From Spirochaetae bacterium HGW-Spirochaetae-2 (GTDB lineage: Bacteria > Spirochaetota > Spirochaetia > Sphaerochaetales > Sphaerochaetaceae): a DNA stretch of 64,000 bases. Below, in pieces: positions 43,469 to 52,551 of this stretch (positions within the stretch are counted from its first letter, which is position 1; each line of letters begins with the position of its first letter). The notes under the pieces were generated by a model. It ran no database searches, was not told where the DNA came from, and saw nothing but the letters and a program-made list of their open reading frames with translations. The DNA is taken from positions 1 to 64,000 of the forward strand of contig PGXW01000017.1 of the NCBI GenBank assembly GCA_002839355.1, read 5' to 3'. Position numbers and translations under genes: made by a program.

Positions 43469-44973
43469 GATTGTTCCCCCTTGGCGGCAGCTTTCGCCGA
43501 ATGCCTGATCTGCTTGATTATCGTCGATCCAAGCGACAGAACCGTAAGGATGAGAAAAACCGCACTGATAGGTCGGGTGAATACATCCATGACATTCCCA
43601 TTGGAATATTCGAGTCCCCGTCGGAGATTTGTCTCGAGTGCTCCCTCAAGAATAAATCCAAGAATGAATGGAGGAACGGGAATCTTGAATTTCGACATGG
43701 CAAGCCCGAGAATACCAAAAAGTATCAATCCCCACATATCGAACACACGGTTGCTCAGTGCGTAGGCTCCAATCGAGCAAAGTACAACGATGAGAGGGAT
43801 TAGGATATGGGTGGGGACCTTGAGAATCTTCACAAACATTCGCATGCCTGCCCACATGAGGATAGCCATGAAGAATGTGCCGAGGATCATCGAAGCGAAG
43901 ATATGGTACACCGTATCCCCATTTGTCTGAAACAATAATGGGCCAGGCTGCATACCATGAAGCATGAAGCCACCAAGCAGGATGGCGGTGGCACCATCTC
44001 CGGGAATTCCGAGGGTGAGTAGTGGGATCATGGCACCACCGACAGAGGCATTATTACTCGCTTCGGACGCAAGCAGGCCATCTGCGATCCCAGTTCCAAA
44101 CTTTTCAGGATGTTTGCTTGAATTCTTCGCTACCGAGTAGGCGATGATATTGCTCGTCGAACCTCCGATTCCCGGTAAAATTCCAATTCCAAGACCAATG
44201 AGCGAACTCCTGATCAAATTGACCCAATTCCCCTTGAGGTCCTTGCGGGTGAAACCGAGTCCCTTCATCGTGTAGTCGAGGACTTTAACTTGTTCCTGTT
44301 TCGCCGCTGCCGTCGACAAGACTTCGCTTATCGCGTAGAGACCTACCAAGACAATCAGAAGATGAAACCCACTGGTAAGTTGCAAAGAACCGAAGGTATA
44401 CCTTTTCGCACTGTCAATCGGAGAGAGCCCAATGGTTGCGACCATCATGCCGAACAAAGCACTCAGTAATCCCTTGACAACTGATTTCCCTGTCAATGTG
44501 GATATCAGGGTAAGGGCAAAGAAGGTGACCGAAAAGTATTCCCATGGACCGAACTTGAGAGTGAAAATTGCAAGTGTCGGAGAAAGCACGACCATAACAA
44601 GGACTCCGATGATCGTACCGATAAGCGAACCGAATACTCCGAGACCAAGAGCTTTTCCCGCCTGACCCTTCTTCGCCATGGGCGCTCCATCGAAGCATGT
44701 TGCGATCGAGGCTGGCGTTCCCGGAATATTGAGAAGTATCGCCGAGATGAGACCACCGGAGATTCCCCCGATATAAATCGCCGTAAGCATAGACAAACCA
44801 ATATTGCTCGCCATTACATAGGTAACGGGAAGGAACATCGACAAGCCCGCGACTGTGGTGAGACCGGGAAGAGCGCCGAAGATAATTCCTATGGTAACCC
44901 CGAAAAGTATCATGATGATGCCCGTCGGGTCGGTAAAGACGGATGCAAAACCTGAAATCAACATTTCCAACAT
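43465..44973 (-). CDS. tctA: Tripartite tricarboxylate-type transporter large permease TctA
   Basis: A 502-residue TctA-family permease with about 11-12 helices. [20 protein letters not shown] (33-52) and [21 protein letters not shown] are the duplicated signature regions. It works with TctB and TctC. In this operon the cargo should be glucarate or a related aldarate rather than citrate. It starts 12 bases after tctB and overlaps gudD copy 1. Confidence 0.93.
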   Translation of the reverse strand: MLEMLISGFASVFTDPTGIIMILFGVTIGIIFGALPGLTTVAGLSMFLPVTYVMASNIGLSMLTAIYIGGISGGLISAILLNIPGTPASIATCFDGAPMAKKGQAGKALGLGVFGSLIGTIIGVLVMVVLSPTLAIFTLKFGPWEYFSVTFFALTLISTLTGKSVVKGLLSALFGMMVATIGLSPIDSAKRYTFGSLQLTSGFHLLIVLVGLYAISEVLSTAAAKQEQVKVLDYTMKGLGFTRKDLKGNWVNLIRSSLIGLGIGILPGIGGSTSNIIAYSVAKNSSKHPEKFGTGIADGLLASEASNNASVGGAMIPLLTLGIPGDGATAILLGGFMLHGMQPGPLLFQTNGDTVYHIFASMILGTFFMAILMWAGMRMFVKILKVPTHILIPLIVVLCSIGAYALSNRVFDMWGLILFGILGLAMSKFKIPVPPFILGFILEGALETNLRRGLEYSNGNVMDVFTRPISAVFLILTVLSLGSTIIKQIRHSAKAAAKGEQS

Positions 44974-44985
44974 ATTATGTATCTC

Positions 44986-45558
44986 CTAACCTAAGATTCC
45001 GCTGGGAAGGAACAATGAAAGGTATTTTGTAAAAATAAAATAGATAAAGACCGAGGCTCCAATCGAAAAGAGTATGATGAACACGGTCCACCTTTTCCGC
45101 TCTTCCCTTTTCACCAACAGAAAAGATTCGGCCATCAGGAAAAAGGTGCTGGAAATGATAAAACCAATTCCTTGATATGCGGCGACGTAGATTACCAGGT
45201 ACAGCAAGGATAAGATCAACTTCAACGGTACAACGGTATCGATGCGGGCAATTATCGAGCCTTTGGGAGATTCAATACATATGACCTCATCGGTATCGCA
45301 CACTTGATCCTTGTTTCCTGCAACCGGTTCAACAGAATTTTTTTTCGACTTCTTAACTTGGAGTAATACCTGTATCACATGGACACTACTCAATACAAAT
45401 ACGAGAAATCCAATCAGCTGAGGTACGGAACGAGAGTCGAGACCCCTGTTTCCGAATGGTGTGAATGTCGAGATATTTAATGTTCCCAACATGTAAGCGA
45501 CAGACAAAGCCAGGAAAAAGATTCCAACCCCTAGCTCTTTTTTTGAATCACTGGTCAT
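44986..45558 (-). CDS. tctB: Tripartite tricarboxylate-type transporter small permease TctB
   Basis: A 190-residue TctB-family protein with four helices. A long hydrophilic loop with a Lys run (VKKSKKNS) separates helices 2 and 3. The ATG at 45558 is chosen with AGGAG about 10 bases upstream; longer versions would run into the intercistronic hairpin. Confidence 0.85.
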   Translation of the reverse strand: MTSDSKKELGVGIFFLALSVAYMLGTLNISTFTPFGNRGLDSRSVPQLIGFLVFVLSSVHVIQVLLQVKKSKKNSVEPVAGNKDQVCDTDEVICIESPKGSIIARIDTVVPLKLILSLLYLVIYVAAYQGIGFIISSTFFLMAESFLLVKREERKRWTVFIILFSIGASVFIYFIFTKYLSLFLPSGILG

Positions 45559-45590
45559 CTCAGTTATTCTCCTATTCAAAAATACAGTGA

Positions 45591-45621
45591 GCTGGCCTGA
45601 AAACAGAAGCTTCAGGCCAGC
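45591..45621 (-). promoter_or_regulatory. Intercistronic hairpin between tctC and tctB
   Basis: GCTGGCCTGAA (45591-45601), nine-base loop, TTCAGGCCAGC (45611-45621): a perfect 11-base stem. The next T-run on the minus strand is 10 bases away, so it is not a standard terminator. Same position as the three dctP-dctQ hairpins. Confidence 0.78.
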
Positions 45622-45647
45622 GGAACACACCTGATACAGGCTACAGT

Positions 45648-46628
45648 CTATTTGCCCTGGAGTACATCGCTGATCGCCATCAACTCTTCACGTTCCTTAT
45701 ACCAATGGGCTTTCGAATCCTCGACATTCATCCATGTGAGTGGCTGAAACGCCTTGGCCATATCGGCCTGGTATGCAGCGTTGTTGTTGATCACTTCACC
45801 AACAGCGTTGGAGAACTTCTCGACGATCCGCGGGTCGGTACCCTTGGGGAAGAACATGGTGTTGAGGTAGTCATACCCCGCATTGATCCCACTCTCCCGC
45901 AGTGTCTTAACTTCAGGAAGGAGCTCAGACCTGTTGTTGCTCACATTTCCGATTGCTTTCAGCGTACCGTCTTCAAGATAGCTCTTGACCTGGCTGTAGT
46001 TGAGGGGAACGATATCGGCATGACCACCAAGGACCAACTGGAGTCTTTCCCCCGAACCACCGGAAGATACGATATTCAACTTTGCGCCAGCATTCTGCAG
46101 ACCGATTGCGATCCACATGGTTGAAGCACCGGTGTTCGCGGTAAGCTTGTACTTGCCTGGTTGCTTCTTGGAAAGTGCGATGAGCTCTTCAACTGTATCG
46201 AAGGGAGCATTGGCAGCTGCAAGAAGGATTTCAGGAGATGCATTGGAGAACACGGAACCGACTTCGAATGACTCGATACCGTAGTCAGCCATTCCAGCTG
46301 CCTCGGCGATGGTAAGGGAAAGCTGGTGGACAAGAATCGTATATCCGTCCGCCTTGGCGTCCTTTACTTGCGAAGCACCGATTGTTCCACCACTTCCGGC
46401 CACATTGGTAACGACCACCGGCTGTCCGAGAATCGCTGGCAAATATTTTGCGATGGCACGGGCGTTGAAGTCCGAGTTTCCACCGGCGGCATAAGGCACG
46501 ATAAGGTTTATCGGTTTTGTAGGCCAATTGAGTTCACCACTTGCTGGTGCCGCTTCTCCCTTCCCCTGGGCGCCCACAAATGAGAGTGCCAGCAAAAGAA
46601 CCATGAGTAATACGAGTAATCTTTTCAT
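45648..46628 (-). CDS. tctC: Tripartite tricarboxylate-type transporter binding protein TctC
   Basis: A 326-residue Bug/TctC-family periplasmic receptor. The signal ends near LSFVGAQGKG. WPTKPINLIVPYAAGGNSD (30-48) is the family hallmark for the loop that contacts dicarboxylates. GGAGGAAGG precedes the ATG. Likely ligand is D-glucarate or galactarate, from the neighbours. Confidence 0.93.
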   Translation of the reverse strand: MKRLLVLLMVLLLALSFVGAQGKGEAAPASGELNWPTKPINLIVPYAAGGNSDFNARAIAKYLPAILGQPVVVTNVAGSGGTIGASQVKDAKADGYTILVHQLSLTIAEAAGMADYGIESFEVGSVFSNASPEILLAAANAPFDTVEELIALSKKQPGKYKLTANTGASTMWIAIGLQNAGAKLNIVSSGGSGERLQLVLGGHADIVPLNYSQVKSYLEDGTLKAIGNVSNNRSELLPEVKTLRESGINAGYDYLNTMFFPKGTDPRIVEKFSNAVGEVINNNAAYQADMAKAFQPLTWMNVEDSKAHWYKEREELMAISDVLQGK

Positions 46629-46657
46629 TTCCTTCCTCCATATAGTATACCAACCAA

Positions 46658-46686
46658 AATTTGATTAGGTATTTTCTTATTTGATT
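46658..46686 (-). promoter_or_regulatory. AATCAAAT motifs upstream of tctC
   Basis: On the minus strand AATCAAATAA (46677-46686) and AATCAAAT (46660-46667) lie upstream of tctC. The same 10-mer sits just upstream of the gudD copy 2 promoter. A candidate regulator binding site. Confidence 0.4.
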
Positions 46687-46706
46687 GTCACCTTTTAAAT
46701 TCTATT

Positions 46707-48035
46707 TTATCGCACCATACAGGGCCGCTGCGGATCGAACTTCCACCCGGGTATCAGGTATTGCATGCCCATCGCATCGTCACGTGCTCCGAGACAATGT
46801 TCGTTGTACAACGCATGGGCTGCTTCCACCTGTGCCAGATCGACTTCGATTCCCAGACCTGGTTTCTTCGGTATGGCTATATGGCCATCTTCGATCTTCA
46901 ATGGTTCCACCGAGAGACGCTCGTCCCCTTCCTGCCAAATCCAGTGGGTATCGATTGCGTTCAAACGCCCAGGAACAGCTGCTGCGGTATGGCTGAACAT
47001 TGCAAGGGAGATATCGAAATGGTTGTTCGAGTGGGATCCCCACGACAATCCGAATGTCTCGCAAAGCTGTCCGACCCGCACAGATCCTTCCATTGTCCAG
47101 AAGTGGGGATCGGCCAACGGGATATCGACGGATTGCAACATGATCGAGTGGGCCATCTGCCGCCAATCGGTGGCGATCATATTCGTTGCGGTCGGCAATC
47201 CGGTCGCACGTCTGAACTCGGCCATAACTTCCCTTCCCGAAAAGGTTCCCTCGGCGCCGCAGGGATCCTCGCAATAGGTGAGCACATCATGCAAGTCCTT
47301 GCACAATTCGACCGCCTCGGACAATTTCCAAGCTCCGTTTGGATCGATAGTGATCCGTGCGGACGGATAAGCCTTCTTCAATGCCTTGATCGCCTTGATT
47401 TCTTCGGCTCCCTCCAAGACTCCACCTTTCAACTTGAAATCATCGAAGCCATAGAGATCTTTGCTTGCCCGTGCCAATTCGACGATAGCTTCGGGGGTCA
47501 TGGCTTCCTCGTGTCTGAGCCGGTACCAATCGACCGGCGAATCAAGATGGGAAACATACGGCAAATCGGTCTTCTTCCGATCCCCGATATAGAACAGGTA
47601 TCCAAGGATCTTGACCCTATCGCGCCGTTGGCCATCACCCAAAAGTGCGGCGACAGGAACCCCGAGGTGTTTGCCGAGCAAATCGAGCAGCGGAGCCTCG
47701 ATCGCCGTGACAACGTGGACGCCGGTGCGGAGGTCGAAGGTCTGCGCACCACGCACATCCTCTTCTTTTCCCGCCAGCGAATTGTGTACGGCAAGCAACG
47801 TATTCTTGTATGCTCCCACCGAAGAACCTAGTACCAGAGGTTTGACCTGCTCGAGGGCGGCTGTAATCTTTTGTCCACCAGGCACTTCACCGATTCCGGT
47901 ATTTCCACTGCTGTCAGTGAGGATCACCACGTTTCTCGTAAAGAAGGGTGCGTGGGCACCACTAAGATTCAACAACATGGAGTCCCTGCCCGCAACGGGG
48001 TACACAGCCATGGATTCTATGATTGGGGTCTTCAT
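46707..48035 (-). CDS. gudD: Glucarate dehydratase, copy 2
   Basis: A 442-residue paralogue of copy 1, with the same complete catalytic set: [27 protein letters not shown] and SHSNNHFD. It is the first gene of the operon and is separated from copy 1 by the transporter. Differences cluster in the N-terminal capping region (about 85-115), which shapes substrate choice, so the two may prefer different aldarates or be redundant. The ATG at 48035 has GGAGGTGG upstream; a longer frame to 48125 would include the promoter. Confidence 0.94.
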   Translation of the reverse strand: MKTPIIESMAVYPVAGRDSMLLNLSGAHAPFFTRNVVILTDSSGNTGIGEVPGGQKITAALEQVKPLVLGSSVGAYKNTLLAVHNSLAGKEEDVRGAQTFDLRTGVHVVTAIEAPLLDLLGKHLGVPVAALLGDGQRRDRVKILGYLFYIGDRKKTDLPYVSHLDSPVDWYRLRHEEAMTPEAIVELARASKDLYGFDDFKLKGGVLEGAEEIKAIKALKKAYPSARITIDPNGAWKLSEAVELCKDLHDVLTYCEDPCGAEGTFSGREVMAEFRRATGLPTATNMIATDWRQMAHSIMLQSVDIPLADPHFWTMEGSVRVGQLCETFGLSWGSHSNNHFDISLAMFSHTAAAVPGRLNAIDTHWIWQEGDERLSVEPLKIEDGHIAIPKKPGLGIEVDLAQVEAAHALYNEHCLGARDDAMGMQYLIPGWKFDPQRPCMVR

Positions 48036-48096
48036 TCCCACCTCCGGTCTGTTAGCTTCCAAGGGGACCGTCATCGACTGTTCCCATGCAAGTGAT

Positions 48097-48138
48097 AGCA
48101 TATGGCCACTTTTTCCATCTGTCAATCTTTATTTGATT
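48097..48138 (-). promoter_or_regulatory. Promoter of the glucarate operon with upstream motif
   Basis: On the minus strand TTGACA (48120-48125), 17-base spacer, TATGCT (48097-48102). AATCAAATAA (48129-48138) abuts the -35 upstream, a place suited to an activator. It is shared with the tctC leader. Confidence 0.65.
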
Positions 48139-48387
48139 TTTCTTATCTTTTTTCTATAATTTTATAATGAAATTTAATTTTATATAAATAATTCAAATAC
48201 CATTATATTTGGAAAAAAAATTACCGAACGGGCTTACATCTGTTTCACATGCAAGTTATAAAACAGTTTACTTAGAATATGAACGAATGTGTCCAGACAT
48301 GTGAAAATATAATAATAATCAACAATCTTATAAATATTGTTGTTTTTTGCTTTGATTTTTCAATTTTATCATGTAGTATTTATAATC
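48139..48387. promoter_or_regulatory. AT-rich divergent control region with inverted repeats
   Basis: No gene. TTTCACATG (48243-48251) and CATGTGAAA (48298-48306) form a 9-base inverted repeat 46 bases apart, a candidate pair of regulator sites. CAACAAT (48320-48326) and ATTGTTG (48336-48342), followed by six T, look like a weak terminator. The region separates the glucarate operon from the IclR gene. Confidence 0.45.
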
Positions 48388-49126
48388 ATGGAAGCCAATG
48401 ATACCACCGACAAATACAATATCAAAGCAGTCATGCGCTGCTTTCAAATCCTCGACCTTGCCGCAGCCTCTGAGCATCCGCTGACAATCCAGAATGTCTG
48501 CGAATCCTTGGAGATCAACACGAATATGGCATTCCGCCTCTTGGCTAGTCTTGTCGCATCCGGCTATATGGTCAAGGACGACCATTCGGGGCATTATGCC
48601 ACTTCGTTGAAGGCCCTGCAATTGTCGCGCAACGCATTGGTCTCCCTGGAAATCAGAAAACTCACCATGCCATACCTCGAACTGCTTTGGAACCAATATC
48701 CCAAATCGAATCCTGAGCCTCCCCCGCACCTACTTTACGCCAGGCAAAGCCCTGCCGTTCCATTGCACGGGCTTGGGAAAAGTCCTGACCTGCGAGATGC
48801 CGGAAGAGCAACTGGACGAACTCATTGCGAAGAAGGGGTTGAAGAGCTTCACCAGCCGAACCATCACGGACTCTGCGAGACTCAAGGATGAATTGAAACA
48901 GGTCAAGGCGGATCAAATCGCACGGGACCGCAACGAATACATACTCAAGGACAACTGCAACGCCGCACCGATACGTGGCCGTGACGGTCGGATTATCGCC
49001 GCAATCAGCCTGTCAGCATTCGAGAACTACATGTCCATTGGCGAAATCGAGGATACGATTCCTGCTGTACAGGATACGGCCCGGAAAATTTCCTATATGG
49101 CAGGGTACCACAGCGGGCTCATGTAG
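48388..49126 (+). pseudogene. Broken IclR-family regulator
   Basis: The N-terminal part in one frame (48388 onward, MEANDTTDKYNIKAVMRC) is an IclR winged helix, with the NTNMAFRLLASLVASGYM region. From about 48710 that frame loses similarity. The C-terminal effector domain continues in the next frame, with ALPFHCTGLGKVLTCEMPEE to the stop at 49126. Compared with the family, about 12-20 residues are also missing at the joint, so a deletion with a length not divisible by three fits better than a single-base change. It lies divergent to the glucarate operon and would have been its regulator. An assembly error is the alternative. Confidence 0.8.
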
Positions 49127-49172
49127 ACCTCGGAAGCTTGCCGGGATGCGGTAAAACCGCTACCTTGACCGT

Positions 49173-49412
49173 ATGGAAGATACAACACACGAAAACACTC
49201 CGGAGAAAGTCGTCATCATGCATGGATTCACCAAGGAACAGGTCTTTACCCTCATGCGGGCTGTCAAAAGGGAATTCGGGACACAGGAAGATATCGCATT
49301 TGCCATGACCACCGCGCGTTCCTTGGAGAACAAGTTGGCCGATGTTGTCAACGATGTCGCCGAGGAACACGCGTACATGAAGAAGCACCCGCCGGGAGAA
49401 CGTCCGTCATAG
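49173..49412 (+). CDS. DUF3783-like small protein
   Basis: A 79-residue protein with KVVIMHGFTKEQVFTLMRAV near the start and a helical EEHAYMKKHP tail, like the DUF3783 family. Function is unknown. The ribosome binding site is weak. Its 3' end overlaps the convergent barrel protein gene by six bases. Confidence 0.7.
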   Translation: MEDTTHENTPEKVVIMHGFTKEQVFTLMRAVKREFGTQEDIAFAMTTARSLENKLADVVNDVAEEHAYMKKHPPGERPS

Positions 49413-49946
49413 CTTCAGCTTCAGGACAAGTCCCACATACGTATTGGCCATGACGTCGAATTCGTCCGAACCGTTCACTAGGCTTGGAATATCTGGAATG
49501 ATATGGTTCGCCTCAACTCCAAGGCAGAATACGGGAGTGATATTGAAGTCGAAACCAAGGCGGGCTCCATAGAGGATGTGTGGGGGCATGTCGAAATTGC
49601 CGCCATCCACCGTTATGGAGTATGCGGGACCGATGCCGAGATACGGTTCGAAGAATCCCAATGGCCAACGGAAGACCAGGGTGGTTGAAAGCAAGAATTG
49701 GTATCCTTCCAGATCCCCGCTGAACGGTTCTTTCACGATAACATCTCCGTTCAACCCGAACCACTCGGTGATATAGAAAGCCATCCTGACACCAGGTGTG
49801 TACCGGGAGTACTCCGAATCCGCGATATCCCCGATTGTATAATAGTTCAACAATCCCGCCTCGAACACACTCGGAGTATCCGCAATCAGGACGCCACCAC
49901 AAACCAACACCAAGATTACAACTGTAAGAACAATTCTCGCACGCAT
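49407..49946 (-). CDS. Outer-membrane beta-barrel-type protein
   Basis: A 179-residue protein with a signal peptide (about 1-20) and alternating hydrophobic strands with aromatic ends, for example FFEPYLGIGPAYSIT and HILYGARLGFDFNI, ending in VGLVLKLKL. This fits an eight-stranded OmpA/OmpW-like barrel. GGAGGG lies 4-8 bases before the ATG at 49946. Role unknown. Confidence 0.75.
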   Translation of the reverse strand: MRARIVLTVVILVLVCGGVLIADTPSVFEAGLLNYYTIGDIADSEYSRYTPGVRMAFYITEWFGLNGDVIVKEPFSGDLEGYQFLLSTTLVFRWPLGFFEPYLGIGPAYSITVDGGNFDMPPHILYGARLGFDFNITPVFCLGVEANHIIPDIPSLVNGSDEFDVMANTYVGLVLKLKL

Positions 49947-50153
49947 AAGACCCTCCATATCCCATCAAGTCTCTTCTTGCATGAAGTGTATCGCGACAAA
50001 AGTCAAATAGCAAACAAAAATCGCATAGATGTCATTGCCGATGACACCATCCGAACCGGTACACCACATAGCGGGACCGTGCTTTGAGAGCAGCTCTGTT
50101 GCACAACACAGGCAATTCTGGCACTATACGGAGATTCAACCAAGGAGCCCCAG

Positions 50154-51515
50154 GTGCAATCCGAACCAATCGCCGCTGTGATACCACCCAGACATGCAAA
50201 CCCACGAATCGCACGCCTTCCATTCTATTATGGATGGGTAATCCTGATTGTCAGTTCGATCGGTATATTGGCAAGCATTCCCGGGCAGACAATGGGTGTC
50301 TCGGCCTTCACCGACCACCTGATCGAAGCTCTGGGAATCTCCCGTGTCGCAGTATCGAGTGCCTATATGATAGGAACCCTCTTCAGCAGCCTGCTCACTC
50401 CATTCGCGGGCATGTTCCTCGACCGAACCGGGGCCCGTACAACAGGAGCCATCGCCACGGTCATGCTTAGCCTATTTCTGGTATTCCTCGCCTACTCGGG
50501 ACAAATCGCCTCCTCCCTTGCTTCGGTTGTCGCCATACCCGTCTTCATCATCGCATCTGTCGTCGCAGCCTTCGGGTTCCTTGGCATACGGTTTTTTGGA
50601 CAGGGAGTGATCACCATAGTCTCGCGTACCATGCTGGCCAAGTGGTTCGGGCCACGGCGTGGATTGGTCGTGGGACTCATGGGTGTGGTCACCGCATTCG
50701 GCTTCTCATATGCACCCCAACCGTTGCATGCCCTTATCGGACGATGGGGATGGATGGGCGCACTGTTCATGCTGGCGCTGCTGCTCACGGGAATCTTCCT
50801 TCCGATCGTGCTTGTCTTCTTCAGATCCGATCCCGAATCCTGCGGCATGACGGTTGAACAGGGTATGGCCCCCTTGACACTAGCCCAGCAGAAACGACAA
50901 ATGGATTCCGAACGGGAATTCACCGTGGGTGAGGCCCGCAAGCAGCTGAGATTCTGGATCATGGCAATCGCATTGGGATACTGGACGCTGTTCGGCACCG
51001 CCTTCACCTTCCATATAATCGCGATTTATGGCGAGATTGGAATCGGTGCCACCGATGCCGTCAAGATATTCCTTCCAATCTCGTTCATCTCGGTTGCCGC
51101 TCAATTTATCGGCAGCTGGTTGAGCGACCGGCTCCCGATCAAGGCAATTTTCCTTGCCTTCGGTGCCGCAATGTTCACAACGTCCGCATCCCTGGCCATC
51201 CTGGGAACGAAGTTTGGGGATATCACCTTGTTGGTTTCGTATGGTATCGCCAACGGCATGTTCAGTATGCTCAGCGTAGTGACGTGGCCCAAGTTGTTCG
51301 GCAGAAAGCATCTCGGGGCAATCAGCGGATTCGCCATGTCGATCCTGGTTGCCGGAAGCGCGATCGGACCCTGGTTGTTCAGCGTCGGCAGCACCTTCAC
51401 AGGTTCATACAAGATCATGGGGTATGCCGGTGCCGCAGCGTGCCTGATCCTCATTTCCTCCATGGCATGCATGCGGTTTATCGACCCTGACGAATTTCCA
51501 AGAAATAGCCATTGA
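50154..51515 (+). CDS. Major facilitator superfamily transporter
   Basis: A 453-residue MFS protein with 12 helices. The loop 2-3 motif appears as GMFLDRTGAR (about 85-94). General form matches the oxalate/formate or monocarboxylate branch; substrate is not deducible. The start is a GTG at 50154, with AAGGAG six bases upstream. A central loop (about 235-265) is hydrophilic. Confidence 0.88.
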   Translation: MQSEPIAAVIPPRHANPRIARLPFYYGWVILIVSSIGILASIPGQTMGVSAFTDHLIEALGISRVAVSSAYMIGTLFSSLLTPFAGMFLDRTGARTTGAIATVMLSLFLVFLAYSGQIASSLASVVAIPVFIIASVVAAFGFLGIRFFGQGVITIVSRTMLAKWFGPRRGLVVGLMGVVTAFGFSYAPQPLHALIGRWGWMGALFMLALLLTGIFLPIVLVFFRSDPESCGMTVEQGMAPLTLAQQKRQMDSEREFTVGEARKQLRFWIMAIALGYWTLFGTAFTFHIIAIYGEIGIGATDAVKIFLPISFISVAAQFIGSWLSDRLPIKAIFLAFGAAMFTTSASLAILGTKFGDITLLVSYGIANGMFSMLSVVTWPKLFGRKHLGAISGFAMSILVAGSAIGPWLFSVGSTFTGSYKIMGYAGAAACLILISSMACMRFIDPDEFPRNSH

Positions 51516-51631
51516 CGACGATTGGTCGGCGTTGCGGTTCAAGCATGTCGACCGGATCACCAAGCTTATCCGCAACCCTTCCATGGCAATTAGCCCGGAC
51601 GGCAAGAAACGAACCGAAAACCGTTAAGCCG

Positions 51632-52462
51632 CTACGCCAACAACACCAGACTCAATGCCATGACCACCATACCGGCAATCACTCCGCCGATAGCTATATG
51701 GTGTTCCCCATATTCTTCGGCTGTGGGAAGCAATTCGTCTAGCGAAATATAAACCATGATTCCTGCGACAGAAGCAAAGACAATACCAAAGGTGATATCG
51801 TTGAACCATTGGCGCAACAGGAAGAAGCCAATCAGGGCTCCAACCGGTTCTGCCATCCCCGAAAGCGAGGAGTACCAGAATGCTTTCTTTCGACTCTTGG
51901 TTGCATAGTAGATAGGCACCGATACAGCAACACCTTCCGGAATATTGTGGATGGCAATGGCCACGGCGATACTGATACCCAAGCTGGGGTCGGAAAGAGC
52001 TCCCATGAATGTAGCCAGGCCTTCGGGAAAGTTGTGTATCGCAATCGCGAGGGCACTGAAGAACCCCATCCGCAGGAGTCTGGGATCGTCAGGATCCTTT
52101 AGTGACATCTTCTCGCCCGGCAGTTTATGGATCTCATGGGGATTCTCATACGATGGAATCAGCTTGTCGATGAGCGCGATAATGGCGATCCCACCGAAAA
52201 AGGAAGCCGTAGTCACCCAATAACCGGGCTTTGCACCAAGAGCACCCTCCAAGGCAACCTTCGCCTTGAAGAATATCTCGATCAACGCAACATATATCAT
52301 GACCCCGGCCGAGAATCCCAACGCTCCGGCAAGGAACTTGGGATTGAATTTCTTGGAAAAGAACGCCATGATCGAACCGACTCCGGTAGCCATTCCCGCA
52401 AAAATCGTAAGGCCGAAGGCGAATAGGATTGTCGAAGTTTCCAAGGCAATTGAATTTTCCAT
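51632..52462 (-). CDS. zupT: ZIP-family divalent metal transporter
   Basis: A 276-residue protein with eight helices. The paired metal motifs HNFPEG (143-148) and HNIPEG (172-177) of helices 4 and 5 are intact, and a His/Glu-rich loop (about 105-130) precedes them. It imports Zn2+, Fe2+ or Mn2+. It is divergent from the metallopeptidase gene. Confidence 0.93.
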   Translation of the reverse strand: MENSIALETSTILFAFGLTIFAGMATGVGSIMAFFSKKFNPKFLAGALGFSAGVMIYVALIEIFFKAKVALEGALGAKPGYWVTTASFFGGIAIIALIDKLIPSYENPHEIHKLPGEKMSLKDPDDPRLLRMGFFSALAIAIHNFPEGLATFMGALSDPSLGISIAVAIAIHNIPEGVAVSVPIYYATKSRKKAFWYSSLSGMAEPVGALIGFFLLRQWFNDITFGIVFASVAGIMVYISLDELLPTAEEYGEHHIAIGGVIAGMVVMALSLVLLA

Positions 52463-52551
52463 GTACGTAACCTATCATGAACGCGATTCCCTGGCAATAT
52501 TTCGTGGTGACTTTGCTTGCATGGAATCGACGATGGAATTATGGTGTAGGA

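Noticed and set aside
48381-48386. TATAAT just before the IclR start as its -10 box
   Set aside because: It ends one base before the ATG, so transcription would begin inside the gene; most likely chance in AT-rich DNA.
51488-51627. Short plus-strand frame after the MFS gene ending KKRTENR with protein-like composition
   Set aside because: No acceptable start codon or ribosome binding site; it may be a gene remnant but cannot be supported.
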